Origin: Phoebastria nigripes
Taxonomy: Eukaryota; Chordata; Aves; Procellariiformes; Diomedeidae
DNA: 64,000 bases
Direction of reading: 5' to 3'
Assembly: GCA_035582835.1 (NCBI GenBank)
Contig: JAYKAV010001831.1
Span: 318,373-382,372 of the forward strand
Below are positions 39,613 to 50,276 of the stretch, piece by piece. The first letter of the stretch is position 1. Every line of letters starts with the position of its first letter. The notes under the pieces are model-generated. The model was not told the DNA's origin. It saw only the letters and a list, made by a program, of their open reading frames with translations, and ran no database searches. The position numbers were made by a program, and so were the translations under genes.

Positions 39613-40615
39613 TTTCTTCAGAAATAATCTGACTTTGCAGAGACACTGTAAAGGCACTCCACAGTCGTAGGTGTACAAAGGCAAGCCTTAATTCACTTAA
39701 TTAAAGCAACAATAGCTTTATTACAGATCCTGTTTTAAACATCTTCAATATTATTATCAGTAGCCCTCCTTCAAGGAGGCCATAAATTTTATAGATGCTG
39801 CCTGTCTGCCCTAGAATTCGGGCATTCTTCGGAGAGGAGTGTGGTTTCTTTGGGTATGGGGTTTTTTATGTAAAGGTTGATATCCTGCCTGAGATATCAG
39901 TGGATCTTTCTTCTTTTATGTATATGCAACTCTTGATGTACTGCCTATTATTTAATCTTTTTCCTTGAAGTGTGGGTCAGGATAATGTAGGGCAAGTGGT
40001 ATCTTCATGCGGTAAGTGAAGAATATTCATTACTCTCTTGCTTGTCCCTTCCCATGGGACCTTTTTACTAAAAGACTTCTCAGACAGGTAGAACTCCCCA
40101 CTGCAACCTACGGTAATGGAAGGAATAACGCTGGAGCTTGGAAAAAGAGAGATTCTGGCCTATTACCTTTAAGTTCAAGAGTCAAAAGAACCATACATTT
40201 CTTCAGCATCTCATTGTATTCACCCATCTTCTCAAAATCCTTCTGGTCATCCCTGGCTTTTCCAGCATCATTGCTGCGAACCTCTGCATTAGTTCACTAA
40301 TATTGCTTCCCAATACTGGAAATAGTTCAGTTACCTGGCTTAAAACACCCTCTCTCAGTGTAAAGTGCTCCTTTTTTTCCGTATCTGTGATTGTTCATGT
40401 GTTTCCTATCATTTTAGAGGTAGTGGCATATTGGTTTTGCACATGGGTGTTCTCTATACCTCTGTGTACAGGACTGTGTCTGATTTGAGCGGTGTAATTT
40501 TCCTCTTGGTATCCTTGTACTTTATGAAGGAATCTGGAAGCTGTGAGGGGCCTTACTCAAGCAAGGCCCTAGTCACAGAGCATGAAGGGGTTCTGCCGTA
40601 TTTCTAGGTGGAGAG
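39613..40615. other. Unique non-coding stretch
   Basis: No repeat or exon recognised. The overlapping + strand frames of 80-116 codons at 40,016-40,607 are rich in Ser, Leu, Phe and Cys, share the same DNA in several phases, and show no domain. Confidence 0.45.
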
Positions 40616-40905
40616 TTATTAAATATCAAGAAATGGAGACGAGTCTGGAGCTGCCTGGAATACTAGTTTAAAGCGGTGGCTTGCAGTGAGTTTGGAAGCA
40701 TTGGCGCTTCCAGAGGCCTGGACCTAGGAAACCCAAAGCAGAGATTTACCTCCTCTAACCATAGGGCAAGGAGGAAATCCTCAGAAACAGCTCCCGCAGA
40801 AGTCCCGGGCGCTGGAGCAACTGGGGGGTCACAGAGCCCATGGCATTCTGGCAGCCAGGAACTGAAGCTGGCGGTGGCAGGGTCTCTGGAGCACTTTTTG
40901 CTTCA
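40616..40905. promoter_or_regulatory. GC-rich, CpG-containing patch
   Basis: A second local CpG cluster (GACGAG, AGCGGT, GGCGCTT, CCCGCAG, CCCGGGCGC, GGCGGT) within about 250 bases, in AT-rich surroundings. Two + strand frames run across it. One contains RARRKSSETAPAEVPGAGA, the kind of low-complexity peptide GC-rich DNA produces. It may be a small regulatory element, an orphan CpG island or an unrecognised exon. Confidence 0.25.
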
Positions 40906-41292
40906 GAAATATTGTATGTTAACTTTTTCCAAAATGGATTTATTTCACAGTTCCTGCTTTCGAATCAGAAATGGTTAATTGCAGTTAGTTCTGGGCTTCC
41001 ATTGCCTCTGTGTGGACTTCGCATAACTAATAATACTCCCATCGGCAATGGATCTGAAGGGAGGTTGAAACCATCCTACATGTATACACTCTGCTCCGTA
41101 CCTGGTACAGAACAAGTGAAATAGGCATGACTGCTGTTTGATCTTCTGTGCATGAAGCACGCATCTCGTAGAACCACAGCTACTGCTAAATAAATGGCTT
41201 TTCTTTTGTGTTTGTACTGGCTTTTGGCTTGGAACGGTTTCAGCAGTGTAAATGTGGGGAACCAACCACAAAGCCCTTAGAAATCCTGTTCG

Positions 41293-41336
41293 TTGCTGTT
41301 GATACAAGAATACATTGCTGTTGATACAAGAATACA
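41293..41336. repeat. Perfect 22-bp tandem duplication
   Basis: TTGCTGTTGATACAAGAATA plus CA occurs twice back to back (41,293-41,314 and 41,315-41,336) with no mismatch. It is a recent slippage or replication duplication and may be variable in length between individuals. Confidence 0.95.
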
Positions 41337-42176
41337 TGTCCATACAGTGTTTTGGTGCTTTGCAAATGTGGGCACAGTATACAGATGTTATTTATTCGAG
41401 TGCTAGATTTATATACATGTTCAGACAAATGCAGATGAATCATCACAAATGCACCTCTCCAGAAAATACTGTTTAACTGTTATCTGAACAGAAAACATGC
41501 CATTTGCAGAAGGGATGTCATAATAAGGATTGGTCTTTGGACTTCTCGTTATTCTAAAGGTTATTTTGACATTCAACATCACAGGTAAACTTTTTTTTTG
41601 GGGGGGTAAAAACTCAGTACTTGTGTACCTGTCTCTCAGGTTTTGTTACTAGTTGAAACCACAATCTGTAGCTAAAGCTGGCATATTTTGCTGCTGAAAT
41701 CAGCATACTCTGTTGTTAGTATTATATTCTCAAGTAAACCATGAATATCTGCAGTCTATTTTAAAAAAAAAAAAAGCTACAAAAACTCTGCAAGGCTCTG
41801 AAAGATATTTGCTTAAAGGTCTTGAGTGTTGAGTTTCTACTAGTTATTTGTATTCCTTAAATTATTTAACTGAAGATGTAACAAAAACCCAAAGCTGAGT
41901 GAGAGAAGGTAGAGAGGAGATGAATGGTGGTATAGTAAAAGCTTTTAATAGGTTTCTTGTAAAATTATCTTTGGATATGCTCCATTTTATTTTTTTTTTA
42001 ACAGATTAGGGCAATAATAGTAATTTAAACAAATTACGTTAAGTTTAAATTAATCTTAAATTCAATCAGTTATCTTTGGAATATCTTAGGATTGTATTTG
42101 GATATGCTAAGAATACACTTATATAGAAAATTGTCCTTATATGCAGTAAATTGGCATTTTTGTGTCTCTGTAGTAT

Positions 42177-42187
42177 GGGGGGGGGGG
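42177..42187. repeat. 11-bp poly-G run
   Basis: Eleven consecutive G between TAGTAT and AATGTG. It is the second-longest G run in the window after the one at 22,113. Confidence 0.95.
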
Positions 42188-43560
42188 AATGTGATTTTTT
42201 TATGTCCTGCAAATATCTGACTTTAACCATGGTTAATTTTCAGCATTACTCTTCAGGTTTTTATATTCTAACACTTTAACTGTAAGTACGTAGCTGTCAG
42301 ACAGTATCTGTTGCAACCCAAAGTACTTCAAAAAACACGGTGGGTAAGAGAGGAAGGAATAGGAGCAGTAACTTAAAGGGTTAGTTGTAGTCTTGTATTA
42401 AATCTGATTCTGATTTCCACTTCCGATTAATTCTTTGGAATAAATTAAAGAATTAAAACTGTAAATATTAAAGGAAAATATTTTACTGTGCTTTCATTGC
42501 ACGCATTTTTGTACAATGCCTCCTCCTCTGTTCTTGTTGTTTCATTTGTCACTCAAGAAGGGATGCTGTTTTGCCCACTCTGGGGTTGGATATTGTGAGC
42601 CCTTGTCTTGTTTGTCCAGCCCAGCACTGGTTGTATGAATCTTCATCTGGAAGCCTGGTTTTCTCTATATAGATATGCTGCTGCTGTTCTCATGTTACCT
42701 CTATGTCTTCCAGTTGTAGGAAAAGCCCATGCTTGTATAAGCAGAATATGCTGGGTGAATGAGACACGGAAAGCAAAGTATAGATGTATATTTTTGGCAG
42801 CTACCTGATTCTTACTGTTTCTTTTGAACAAATTAACAGAATGTAACCAAAGTAAATCTAATACGCCACTGTTGTTGCGTGGTAAAGACTTGCATGAAAA
42901 GAGCTGATAAATGCTAGTAGCTCCTCAAAGCCTATCTTTGCTTCCACCTGCATACATGCAAATCTCAGTAGTATTTTTGCACCCTCAGCAGTTTTCTGTC
43001 CTCACTCTCATCCGTCTTATTTGTCCCAGACCCATTATAACATGACCATACGTATCTGTATTAAAAGAATACTTATCCATTTTAAAAGTCTTCCACTCTC
43101 TTCATCCTGATGCAATGATGCAATATTATGTATTTTACAGTAAGCACCCCTCTGTATTCATCTTCCAGCTCTCTAGCTCACTCCCCTTTTTCTTGTCTCA
43201 CACTTGTGCTTGCCAGTACTGTGTGCTCTCTGTTTGGAACAGCGTGTCTATGCTGATTTGCCAGGCATCCTATTTCTTCATTCAGAACAGTTAGGTATCT
43301 TCATTAAGATACATTTCTTTCAGCAATCACTTGCAATCTGAAAAGTGTAGTGTCTTGTGGCCACTGGAGATAACAAGGATGGAAAAATGCATCTGTTCCA
43401 CAAAGCACTGTGTAAATTATTTTGTGTAATATGTGTATAAGTGACTGTATTCCTCCTTGTAAAGACTTATAAGCCAAAAATATCGGCCAGGTCTATTACA
43501 AAGCTAAGTACAAAGCTCAGTTGGAAGTGTTTCAGGTAATCTTTTGTAAAAAGCAAAATT

Positions 43561-43583
43561 AAAAAAAAAAAAAAAAAAAAAAA
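43561..43583. repeat. 23-bp poly-A run
   Basis: Uninterrupted A run after GCAAAATT and before TTTGAAAG. It is a simple homopolymer with no sign of a retrocopy next to it. Confidence 0.95.
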
Positions 43584-44217
43584 TTTGAAAGCTGTACAAA
43601 CTAGAAATACTAATTTGTAAAGCATTCACCACTACCTATGAGGAGTTGAAATCTTGTCTAGAGAAATTACTTACCCTGCCATTACTCAGAAATGCTGAAG
43701 AAGACAGTCTTGGGTTTTCGTTTGGGTTTACTTCAGCAGGTCATATTTTAAAAACCCAATAAAAGCAGCTCAGTTACATAATTCTGATTATCGTAATATG
43801 TAGTTAACTGTTTCGTTGAAAATGTTTAACGTTGCACGTACAGGCTTTCAATTCAGTGAAATGAAAGTGGAATGACATGAAAGTCAGCTGGCAGTGAAAT
43901 AAATTTAGCTTCAAAGAACTAGAATTTAAGAGCATTTCTATGGCTGATAGTGTTGTTTAACCTCAACTGGCGTTCCTGGGAATAGCACTGTGCATAGGTT
44001 GCTCCAGACGACAGCATATCACCGTCCCTACCCATCAGCTGAAGCACGTTCATTCCCCTCCCTGTTGTGTAAGAGGTATTCCATATGGAGTCAATAAATA
44101 TGAGGTATAGGTGTTTTAGGAGGAGTGCTTATGAGACATAGATGCATTACAAGGATCCCTCTAGACGTGGATGAGATCACTATTATGAAGAAGCATACGA
44201 GCAGGCACACGTGAAGT

Positions 44218-44239
44218 ATCTTTTCAGGATCTTTTCAGG
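44218..44239. repeat. 11-bp tandem doublet
   Basis: ATCTTTTCAGG occurs twice in a row without mismatch. Each unit looks like a splice acceptor (TTTTCAGG), but no coding frame follows convincingly. Confidence 0.9.
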
Positions 44240-44974
44240 AGGATATGAAGTGTCTCTGTAGAAAGAATAAACGTTACGAAACTTCTGCTGACAGTTTTGC
44301 ACGTTAGAGCAGCTGTTCTGGTCAGACAAGAGGTGCTTTTTAGCCAAGTGGGGTGTCAGATAAAGAGGTTTCCAGCAGATTTTTAGGGAAAAGCATGAAA
44401 GTGTTAACTCCTGTACAACAGTGGATTGAGCTAGTTGATTTAAGATGAAGCGGCTACTGATCCATTCCACCCATTCTTATAAATCACTATACTCGGAACA
44501 GGACCAGCAGAAAAGTACGTGTAGCGGCTCAAGAGGCTGTGCAGTTTGCAGTCCAGCACACTAACATAAACTAGAGTGGATTTCAATTTACTTTCTAGCA
44601 TCAGTGGTGATTTAAGCAACGGGTTCCACTCTATGGTTAGTAGGTCAATGTTTGTGGTTTCTATTTAATTTGCCAGAATTTCCTTTCTTTTGTTTTCTGT
44701 TTTCCTTTTTTAGACATGACTTCTTTTGCCTCTAATACCATCCTTTCCCTTACTGCAACTGTTGAAAGCTTTTTTTTGTTTCTTTTAAAGTCTTCTGTAG
44801 CAGTATAAATACACTCTGAGCCTCTAATTATGGTATTTTTTTCTATGCCACCTGCAAGCATTTTACCTTTTTAGCTGCACAGTTAATTTTCTTTAAGTTA
44901 CTCATTTTATGTAGTTTCCCTTTTTAAAACTTAATGCTATGTGATGGACTTTTGACTTTTTCTCTTCTCCAAAG

Positions 44975-45114
44975 ATACTGAATTTGTGCATGCTTTGGTC
45001 ACTGTTATAAGCAGCTCTTCTGTTGTTCATGGACTCAGAAATCAAAATTGCCTCTCTCTCCTGCGTCTTCTAAACAGTTGCTCCAAAAGGCAGATTTTTA
45101 TGATGTCTGAAAAG
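44975..45114 (+). CDS. Candidate internal coding exon
   Basis: A strong acceptor (ACTTTTTCTCTTCTCCAAAG) ends at 44,974. Two bases and then 46 open codons follow, up to a donor AAAAG|GTAATC at 45,114/45,115. The peptide begins TEFVHALVTVISSSSVVHGL and ends SKRQIFMMSEK, which reads like helical, Leu/Val/Ser-rich protein. The 5' phase fits the spare base left by the candidate exon at 28,587-28,683. The 3' phase (codon boundary) fits the terminal exon at 49,981. The frame stays open for some 30 codons past the donor, which weakens the case. I do not recognise the family. Without transcript data this could be a chance combination of signals. Confidence 0.25.
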
Positions 45115-46540
45115 GTAATCTCAGCATCCCAGCTCAATGAAACTTTCACAATGTGGGAACCCCAATCTCCCATTATTACTGCATTTCTTGTCCATGCAGA
45201 TTTGGGATAGATGAATGAACTATTTCTTGTGGTTAATACACGGATTCAGCAAATTAGGTAATTTTAGTTTAGTTCATACCTCCACCAGTCACCCTCTTGC
45301 AGTAGTACTTGCTTAATCCTGTAAAAGTATTTGAAAAATTTAGACTAGTGGGGACACTGACATGACTGTGCAGCCTTTGATTAGATACAATATACATGTG
45401 TTGTTACAATTTTTTTTTCCCAGTAAAACTGTTCAGTAAAACAGCAATGGATGAAAAAATATTTTATCCATTAAATTCTCCAAATACAGCCTGCTAATGT
45501 AAGTGACTACCTGAATTTTGTACTTGCTTACAACAGATTAATCAGAGTGGGTTGGAAGCCTTTCCGTGTTGGTGAAATTTGGTATTAAAATTTTGAATTC
45601 GAATGAAAAATGGTACTTTCAATCAGCTTTTTTTCATGTTGCGTAATAGATAGAAATGACTCTGTATTCATATATTACAGTATCTAAGTTTTCCTATATG
45701 TCTTACGTTCATGTGTGTTGCGAACTGGCTAGATGAGGTTCAGTAATGGAACATATAAAAGCTTTCAGCAGGGCCTGGTTACTCAGCTTACGTATATCAC
45801 TTTAGTAACATCAATTCCATGCTGCTATGCTAATTTACACCAGCTGAGGTTCTGGGCACCAATCCTTTTATTGTGTCTTGACTTTTCTAGCACGTAGGTT
45901 AAGCAACATTTGATAACCATATGCTTAGTGTATTGTGCTAGTAGAATAGGACTTAGAAGGTGGAGTGTGGAGTGTGGAAAGAAATTCCAAACGTGTATTG
46001 TTAGATTTTATTGACTTCAGAATGTGGCATAAATACAATGTCAGCTTCTCTATAAAACAAGGCCCCCATGTGGAGTCAAGACATACAGTGAGATCCTGTA
46101 AAATAGTAGTGAAGAAGTCTTAAAATTATGTGGACTTAATTGATTGTATTATCTTCCAAGGTTATATCTTAAAAATTTAGCAATCCCAAAGTAAACACTT
46201 AAAAATGCAAAGCCAGTATGTAAATGCACATCTAACATGTCAGACATCTGAAGCATGTTTGAGTCTTTATATTTTGCTTCAGCATCCATGAACAGGCAGA
46301 AAGCTTTTCACCATTTATGCAAGAGGGGAAGACAAAAGAGCTTCTCTTAGGAACTCACCCCTTTTGTGCTAGTGAGATTGAAGGGAGCTGTAAAATAGTT
46401 ACTGCTGATTATGCAAGAACTACCTAGGTGAATGAGTATTCAGAGAATTTCAGCTTCCTTTGGATATTTTGGTGATTAGTGTGCATCCTCTTAGGAAATC
46501 TGGTAGGGAACAAGTGTGAATGATGGTCATCGGGGCAGAA

Positions 46541-46563
46541 AGCTCTCCATCGTATGGAGAGCT
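46541..46563. repeat. Perfect 10-bp palindrome with 3-base loop
   Basis: AGCTCTCCAT at 46,541-46,550 and its exact reverse complement ATGGAGAGCT at 46,554-46,563 are separated only by CGT. As single-stranded DNA or RNA it would fold into a tight 10-bp stem. It is too short for a microRNA precursor. It could act as a dyad protein-binding site, but none is recognised. Confidence 0.9.
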
Positions 46564-48833
46564 GACAGCATTTCAGTGGAAAACTCAACTGTATAAAGAG
46601 TGTTGGGCATCTGATTGTGTCGGTCTATTTTCATGTAGTTGTTTCATCTCTTGCATGTAAAAAAGGGTTCCTCTTTAAGTCTAAAAAAACTTACTTGTTT
46701 TTAGAACTGAATGACATTTTCTGAGTTGAAGGGGGGAGAAGTTATAGTAAATTGGAAAATATTTGTGTCTGCAAACTTTTTTCTGGACATTTCAAAATTG
46801 TAGAGCCAGCTTGCAAAGCTCTGGGCTTTAGCAAACTCCATTGTGGTGTGAAGTTTAAATGAGGAAATATAGTAACATATCGCAGAGTGTCCCTTGGGTT
46901 GTGGAAAATCACTTCTGTGCTACTTCTGGTTTAGTTATTTATTATTTGTAAGCCAATTAGTGTTATTTTTCTGTATTTGGATTAGAGACAAGTCATCTAG
47001 CAAATCTTTTTTTCTCTGTAGGTATGAACAAAATAGCTGTTACTTATGTGAATATAAGCAGTTGTGCTTTCATGACATTATCAAAACTTCCCATTTCAAA
47101 AGCCACTGCTTAACGATCACTTTAATTTCAGCATTCATCTAGGGCCTATTAATGCAGATACTCTGAACTGTTCCTTAGATGTGGAAAATGATGACAGCAC
47201 ATTGCTGATTTTGTTACATTTTGGTTACACACCTAGAAACAGGAAAAAATAAATTTTAATCAACGTTGGGCATCCAAATAAATAATTTATCTGCAAAATT
47301 TGTTTCACTAAATCAGTTGATGCTGTTTTACCGCTGAAATAGAAATTCTATCTTGGCATCTGCAGTCACTGAAATATAGCTTAAAGTCATTGTGTTTTTC
47401 TTGGCTAGAGGCTACCTTGGTAAGCAATGTTGTATTTGCCCACAAACACACAAGACTCAGTGCTAGTCTGCTTAGTGCCATCATTTCCTCATGAATGTGT
47501 TTCTAGATATTTAATGCCTTTAAACCCAAGTACTCTCCTTACAATGTAATGACCTTTTCCTAATCATTTCTTCATATGGTATAACCTTAATTCAAGAGGC
47601 TACGTAAATAAGATTGCGGACAGACTTCAGTGAGCTCAAGGGGCTGATGGCAATAGTCTTCCAGTAGAGGGGGTGTGGTGGACATCCTCTGGGTTGTGGG
47701 TCTGAAACATCTCAAATTACTCAGCCGTATTTGTCAGCTTAACACCCGCAGGCTGCTCTATCAGCTAGATGCACTGACACCTTGCTTTGTTATGCTTCGG
47801 TGCAGCTTTTACTTCCTCCCCTTATTTAGCAGTCAAGGAGACTGTTGCTGAAACAGGCAAGAGAGCTTTCTTACCCTGCTTTTCCAGTACTATGACTGGT
47901 GCCATTAATTCAATATATTAACAGGCGTAAATTCAATTTGGTGTCACTTCAGCTGCTGGAGACATTGCAATATATCCCTTATAGAGATTAGTATTTAGGT
48001 TCTGATCACATACAACCATGCTAACATAGAGATACTGATATGGCACTGAGGTAGCAATGCTAAAAAGTAGGTACACTGATATTAAAATATTGGTTGTTGA
48101 AGTCCTGTTTATTTCAACTTGTATGTTTCTGAAATTTGTTTGAGGGGAAGTGAATGTCAAGTACCGCGCTTCATTTTCAAATATTTGCAGGTTGTTATTG
48201 ATACAATTCTGCTTTGTTGGAAATAGATTTTAAAAAATTTCACCTGTATCTTAGCTGGGGAAGCAGAAGTTCTGCTCTAAAAAACAACCATTTTTTTCTG
48301 ATATTTGTTACTAAACAATCTGCTCAAAATTCCTTCCTAAAACATAAGAAACCCTTCCTGCCAAATTGTCAGGGTTGAATTCTGATTTATGTGAGTTGAT
48401 AACAACTACAGTCGGTTTCTTCTATTAGAATACATTACTAGATAAACAAAACTGTCATATAGACACTCTAAGAGCTGCACAGAGATGTTGCAGCTTGTTT
48501 GGGCTTTGGAAGCCTTTTTTTTTTTCTTTCTTTCTTTTTTTATTCCCCCTGCACATGGAGCCTTAACACAGTGTGGCTCCAGTTGCCTGTCTAGGGCCTC
48601 TACTGCCTACCACTATACGAGTAACTGTTCCTGTTGTTGTTCATATTTGTGGCACAGTCTGTGATAAAAGAAAATTAAGAATATTTGGCAATAATTACAA
48701 GGAACAAGAATGTGCAAACTAAGTCAGGACTAAATATTTCTGTTGGTATGTTGACAATAGCAAGTGCTGGTGGATATAATGTTGGATGTAAAAACTAAAT
48801 GTCTGTTTTGACAAGTCAAACATGAGTAGACTT

Positions 48834-48863
48834 TTGGATCAAATGGTATTGGATCAAATAGTA
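48834..48863. repeat. 15-bp tandem doublet
   Basis: TTGGATCAAATGGTA followed directly by TTGGATCAAATAGTA, one mismatch in 15. Confidence 0.9.
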
Positions 48864-49980
48864 TCAAAGACTAAAATTTTTATGAAAACAGTAATCTGTG
48901 CACCAAAATAACCTGCAGACTGCTGTCTTCTCCTAAGAGGCATCAAAAATATGTTTTGATATTGTACTTGCTATTTTGAAAAGTCATTGGAGTATACTAC
49001 TAAATGAAAATCATTTCTTTCTCAGTCTTTCTGTGGGTCTGTGTTTCTGCCTTGACAATTGGTGTAATTAGCGTCAGTGATGATTGGTCTTTCCAAGAAA
49101 CTGCATGTTCCTCAGTTATTTTGTCAAGGCTTATAATCACCTTAAAACTTGCAGTTCTGTATTACATCATATTCTTATGCCTCCTTGCTGCACGGTTGCT
49201 GCAGAAGTAAAAATGGAATTAGTTTTTAATTAAAAGGTTTCCTTCTTTATAGGCATTATTACGTATTGTTAGTAAGCAGCTGAAGTCTGCTGGAACGTGC
49301 TGGATTTTGAACTAAGATGATTGTAGAAAACCATCATGTCTCATGTATAATACTTATTACTATCCTAATCAGATGAGTATGCTCGTCTTCTATGTTTAAT
49401 TTTAGAAAAACTTACTGATTTTGGAAGAATTTTTATTTTTCGTGTTCTCAAGGTCGTTAAGAAACCCTCTGCTATAGCTCACCTTTGACTGGAATGTTTC
49501 GGATTTGTACATTTTTGACAGTTCATTTGTGTAGTTAGAGTAGTCTGGTGACAAATTCTGCATCTTAAGTTTACTGATAAGAATATGATGAAACATACAG
49601 CTTTAACATTAAAATACAAACATAACCTAAAATTTCTTAGTTAGTTTTGCTGTTTTGGCTATGTTTTTGGACACTTGTTTCGTGTTCTTTGCTTTAAGTC
49701 CCTATAATTCTTCCCCAGACCTCCCATGCTGTTAAATATATGGGTAGAATGGTAGCTTCCAAGCAGGTCACTCACCCCTAAAGAAAACACTTTCAGGTCA
49801 CGTCATATAACCTGTGTTATAAGAACAGCTGTGGGTAAGATTCTAAAAATGAGTATCCTGATCTTTTCACATGGGTTTTTTTGATGGTTTGGTTTGGTTT
49901 GGTTCTTTAGATGAGAGACAGAGAGTTGTCATTATAATATTAATACATTGGTCTCTTTTTTTTTTTTTTTTTCTTAATAG

Positions 49981-50133
49981 ATTAAAAAATATTTTGAACT
50001 TGAGCCACTTGCACGTGGAAAGCGCTGGATTCTTAAACCCTGCTCCTTGGATGATATGGAGGCAGTAAAAGACAGCTTCTCCCTTCTAATAAACTTGCTA
50101 GAAGAGAGAGACTTCGAACCTTCAAGAATGTGA
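49981..50133 (+). CDS. Candidate terminal coding exon of an unrecognised gene
   Basis: A 17-base T run and TTCTTAATAG form a strong acceptor ending at 49,980. The frame starting at once at 49,981 is open for 50 codons to a TGA at 50,131-50,133. It begins IKKYFELEPLARGKRWILKP and ends NLLEERDFEPSRM. The composition is balanced and charged (many Glu, Asp, Lys, Arg, Leu, few Cys or Phe) and G is common at first codon positions, unlike the chance frames elsewhere in this T-rich window. It has no ATG, as expected of an internal or last exon. An AATAAA lies about 140 bases after the stop. The opposite strand is also open here, so composition alone is not proof. I do not recognise the protein; a soluble, probably helical C-terminus is all that can be said. 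Confidence 0.42.
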   Translation: MKKYFELEPLARGKRWILKPCSLDDMEAVKDSFSLLINLLEERDFEPSRM

Positions 50134-50270
50134 AATGCAAGAGAGAAGAGTGGTTCTCCAGGCATCACTGTACCTGCACATTCTGCTCACAGCTTAATTA
50201 TGGTGTGGTATCAAGACTGTGCTGTGATATGTTGTTCATACACAGTTAGTGCAGAATGTCCTTTTGTTAA

Positions 50271-50276
50271 AATAAA
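50271..50276 (+). terminator. AATAAA polyadenylation signal (candidate)
   Basis: AATAAA about 140 bases beyond the stop of the candidate terminal exon. A TGTGAATCAGG stretch and T-rich words follow. AATAAA is frequent in AT-rich DNA, so its use here is inferred from position only. Confidence 0.3.

Larger units (their letters stand above)
40906..44974. other. Unique non-coding stretch with small repeats
   Basis: Holds a perfect 22-bp tandem duplication (41,293-41,336), an 11-bp G run (42,177-42,187), a 23-bp A run (43,561-43,583) and an 11-bp doublet (44,218-44,239). The 122-codon minus-strand frame at 40,975-41,343 overlaps the 22-bp duplication, has no recognisable domain and is taken as chance. 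Confidence 0.5.
45115..49980. other. Non-coding stretch, possible intron
   Basis: AT-rich sequence between the two candidate exons. It contains a tight palindrome (46,541-46,563) and a 15-bp doublet (48,834-48,863). A strong acceptor-like tract ends at 47,021 (TTTTTTTCTCTGTAG), followed by 39 open codons with several Cys and His and then a stop, without a donor. I do not call it. Confidence 0.45.

Noticed and set aside
40138..40488. 116-codon hydrophobic + strand frame that looks like membrane segments
   Set aside because: The hydrophobicity follows from T-rich DNA. Two other frames overlap it and there is no splice or promoter support.
40975..41343. 122-codon minus-strand frame
   Set aside because: Part of it is the translation of the 22-bp tandem duplication, with no domain.
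47022..47142. Strong acceptor followed by 39 codons with a C-x2-C ... H-x3-H pattern, zinc-finger-like
   Set aside because: The spacing does not fit C2H2 fingers, a second frame is also open and there is no donor. Acceptor-like tracts are common in this T-rich DNA.
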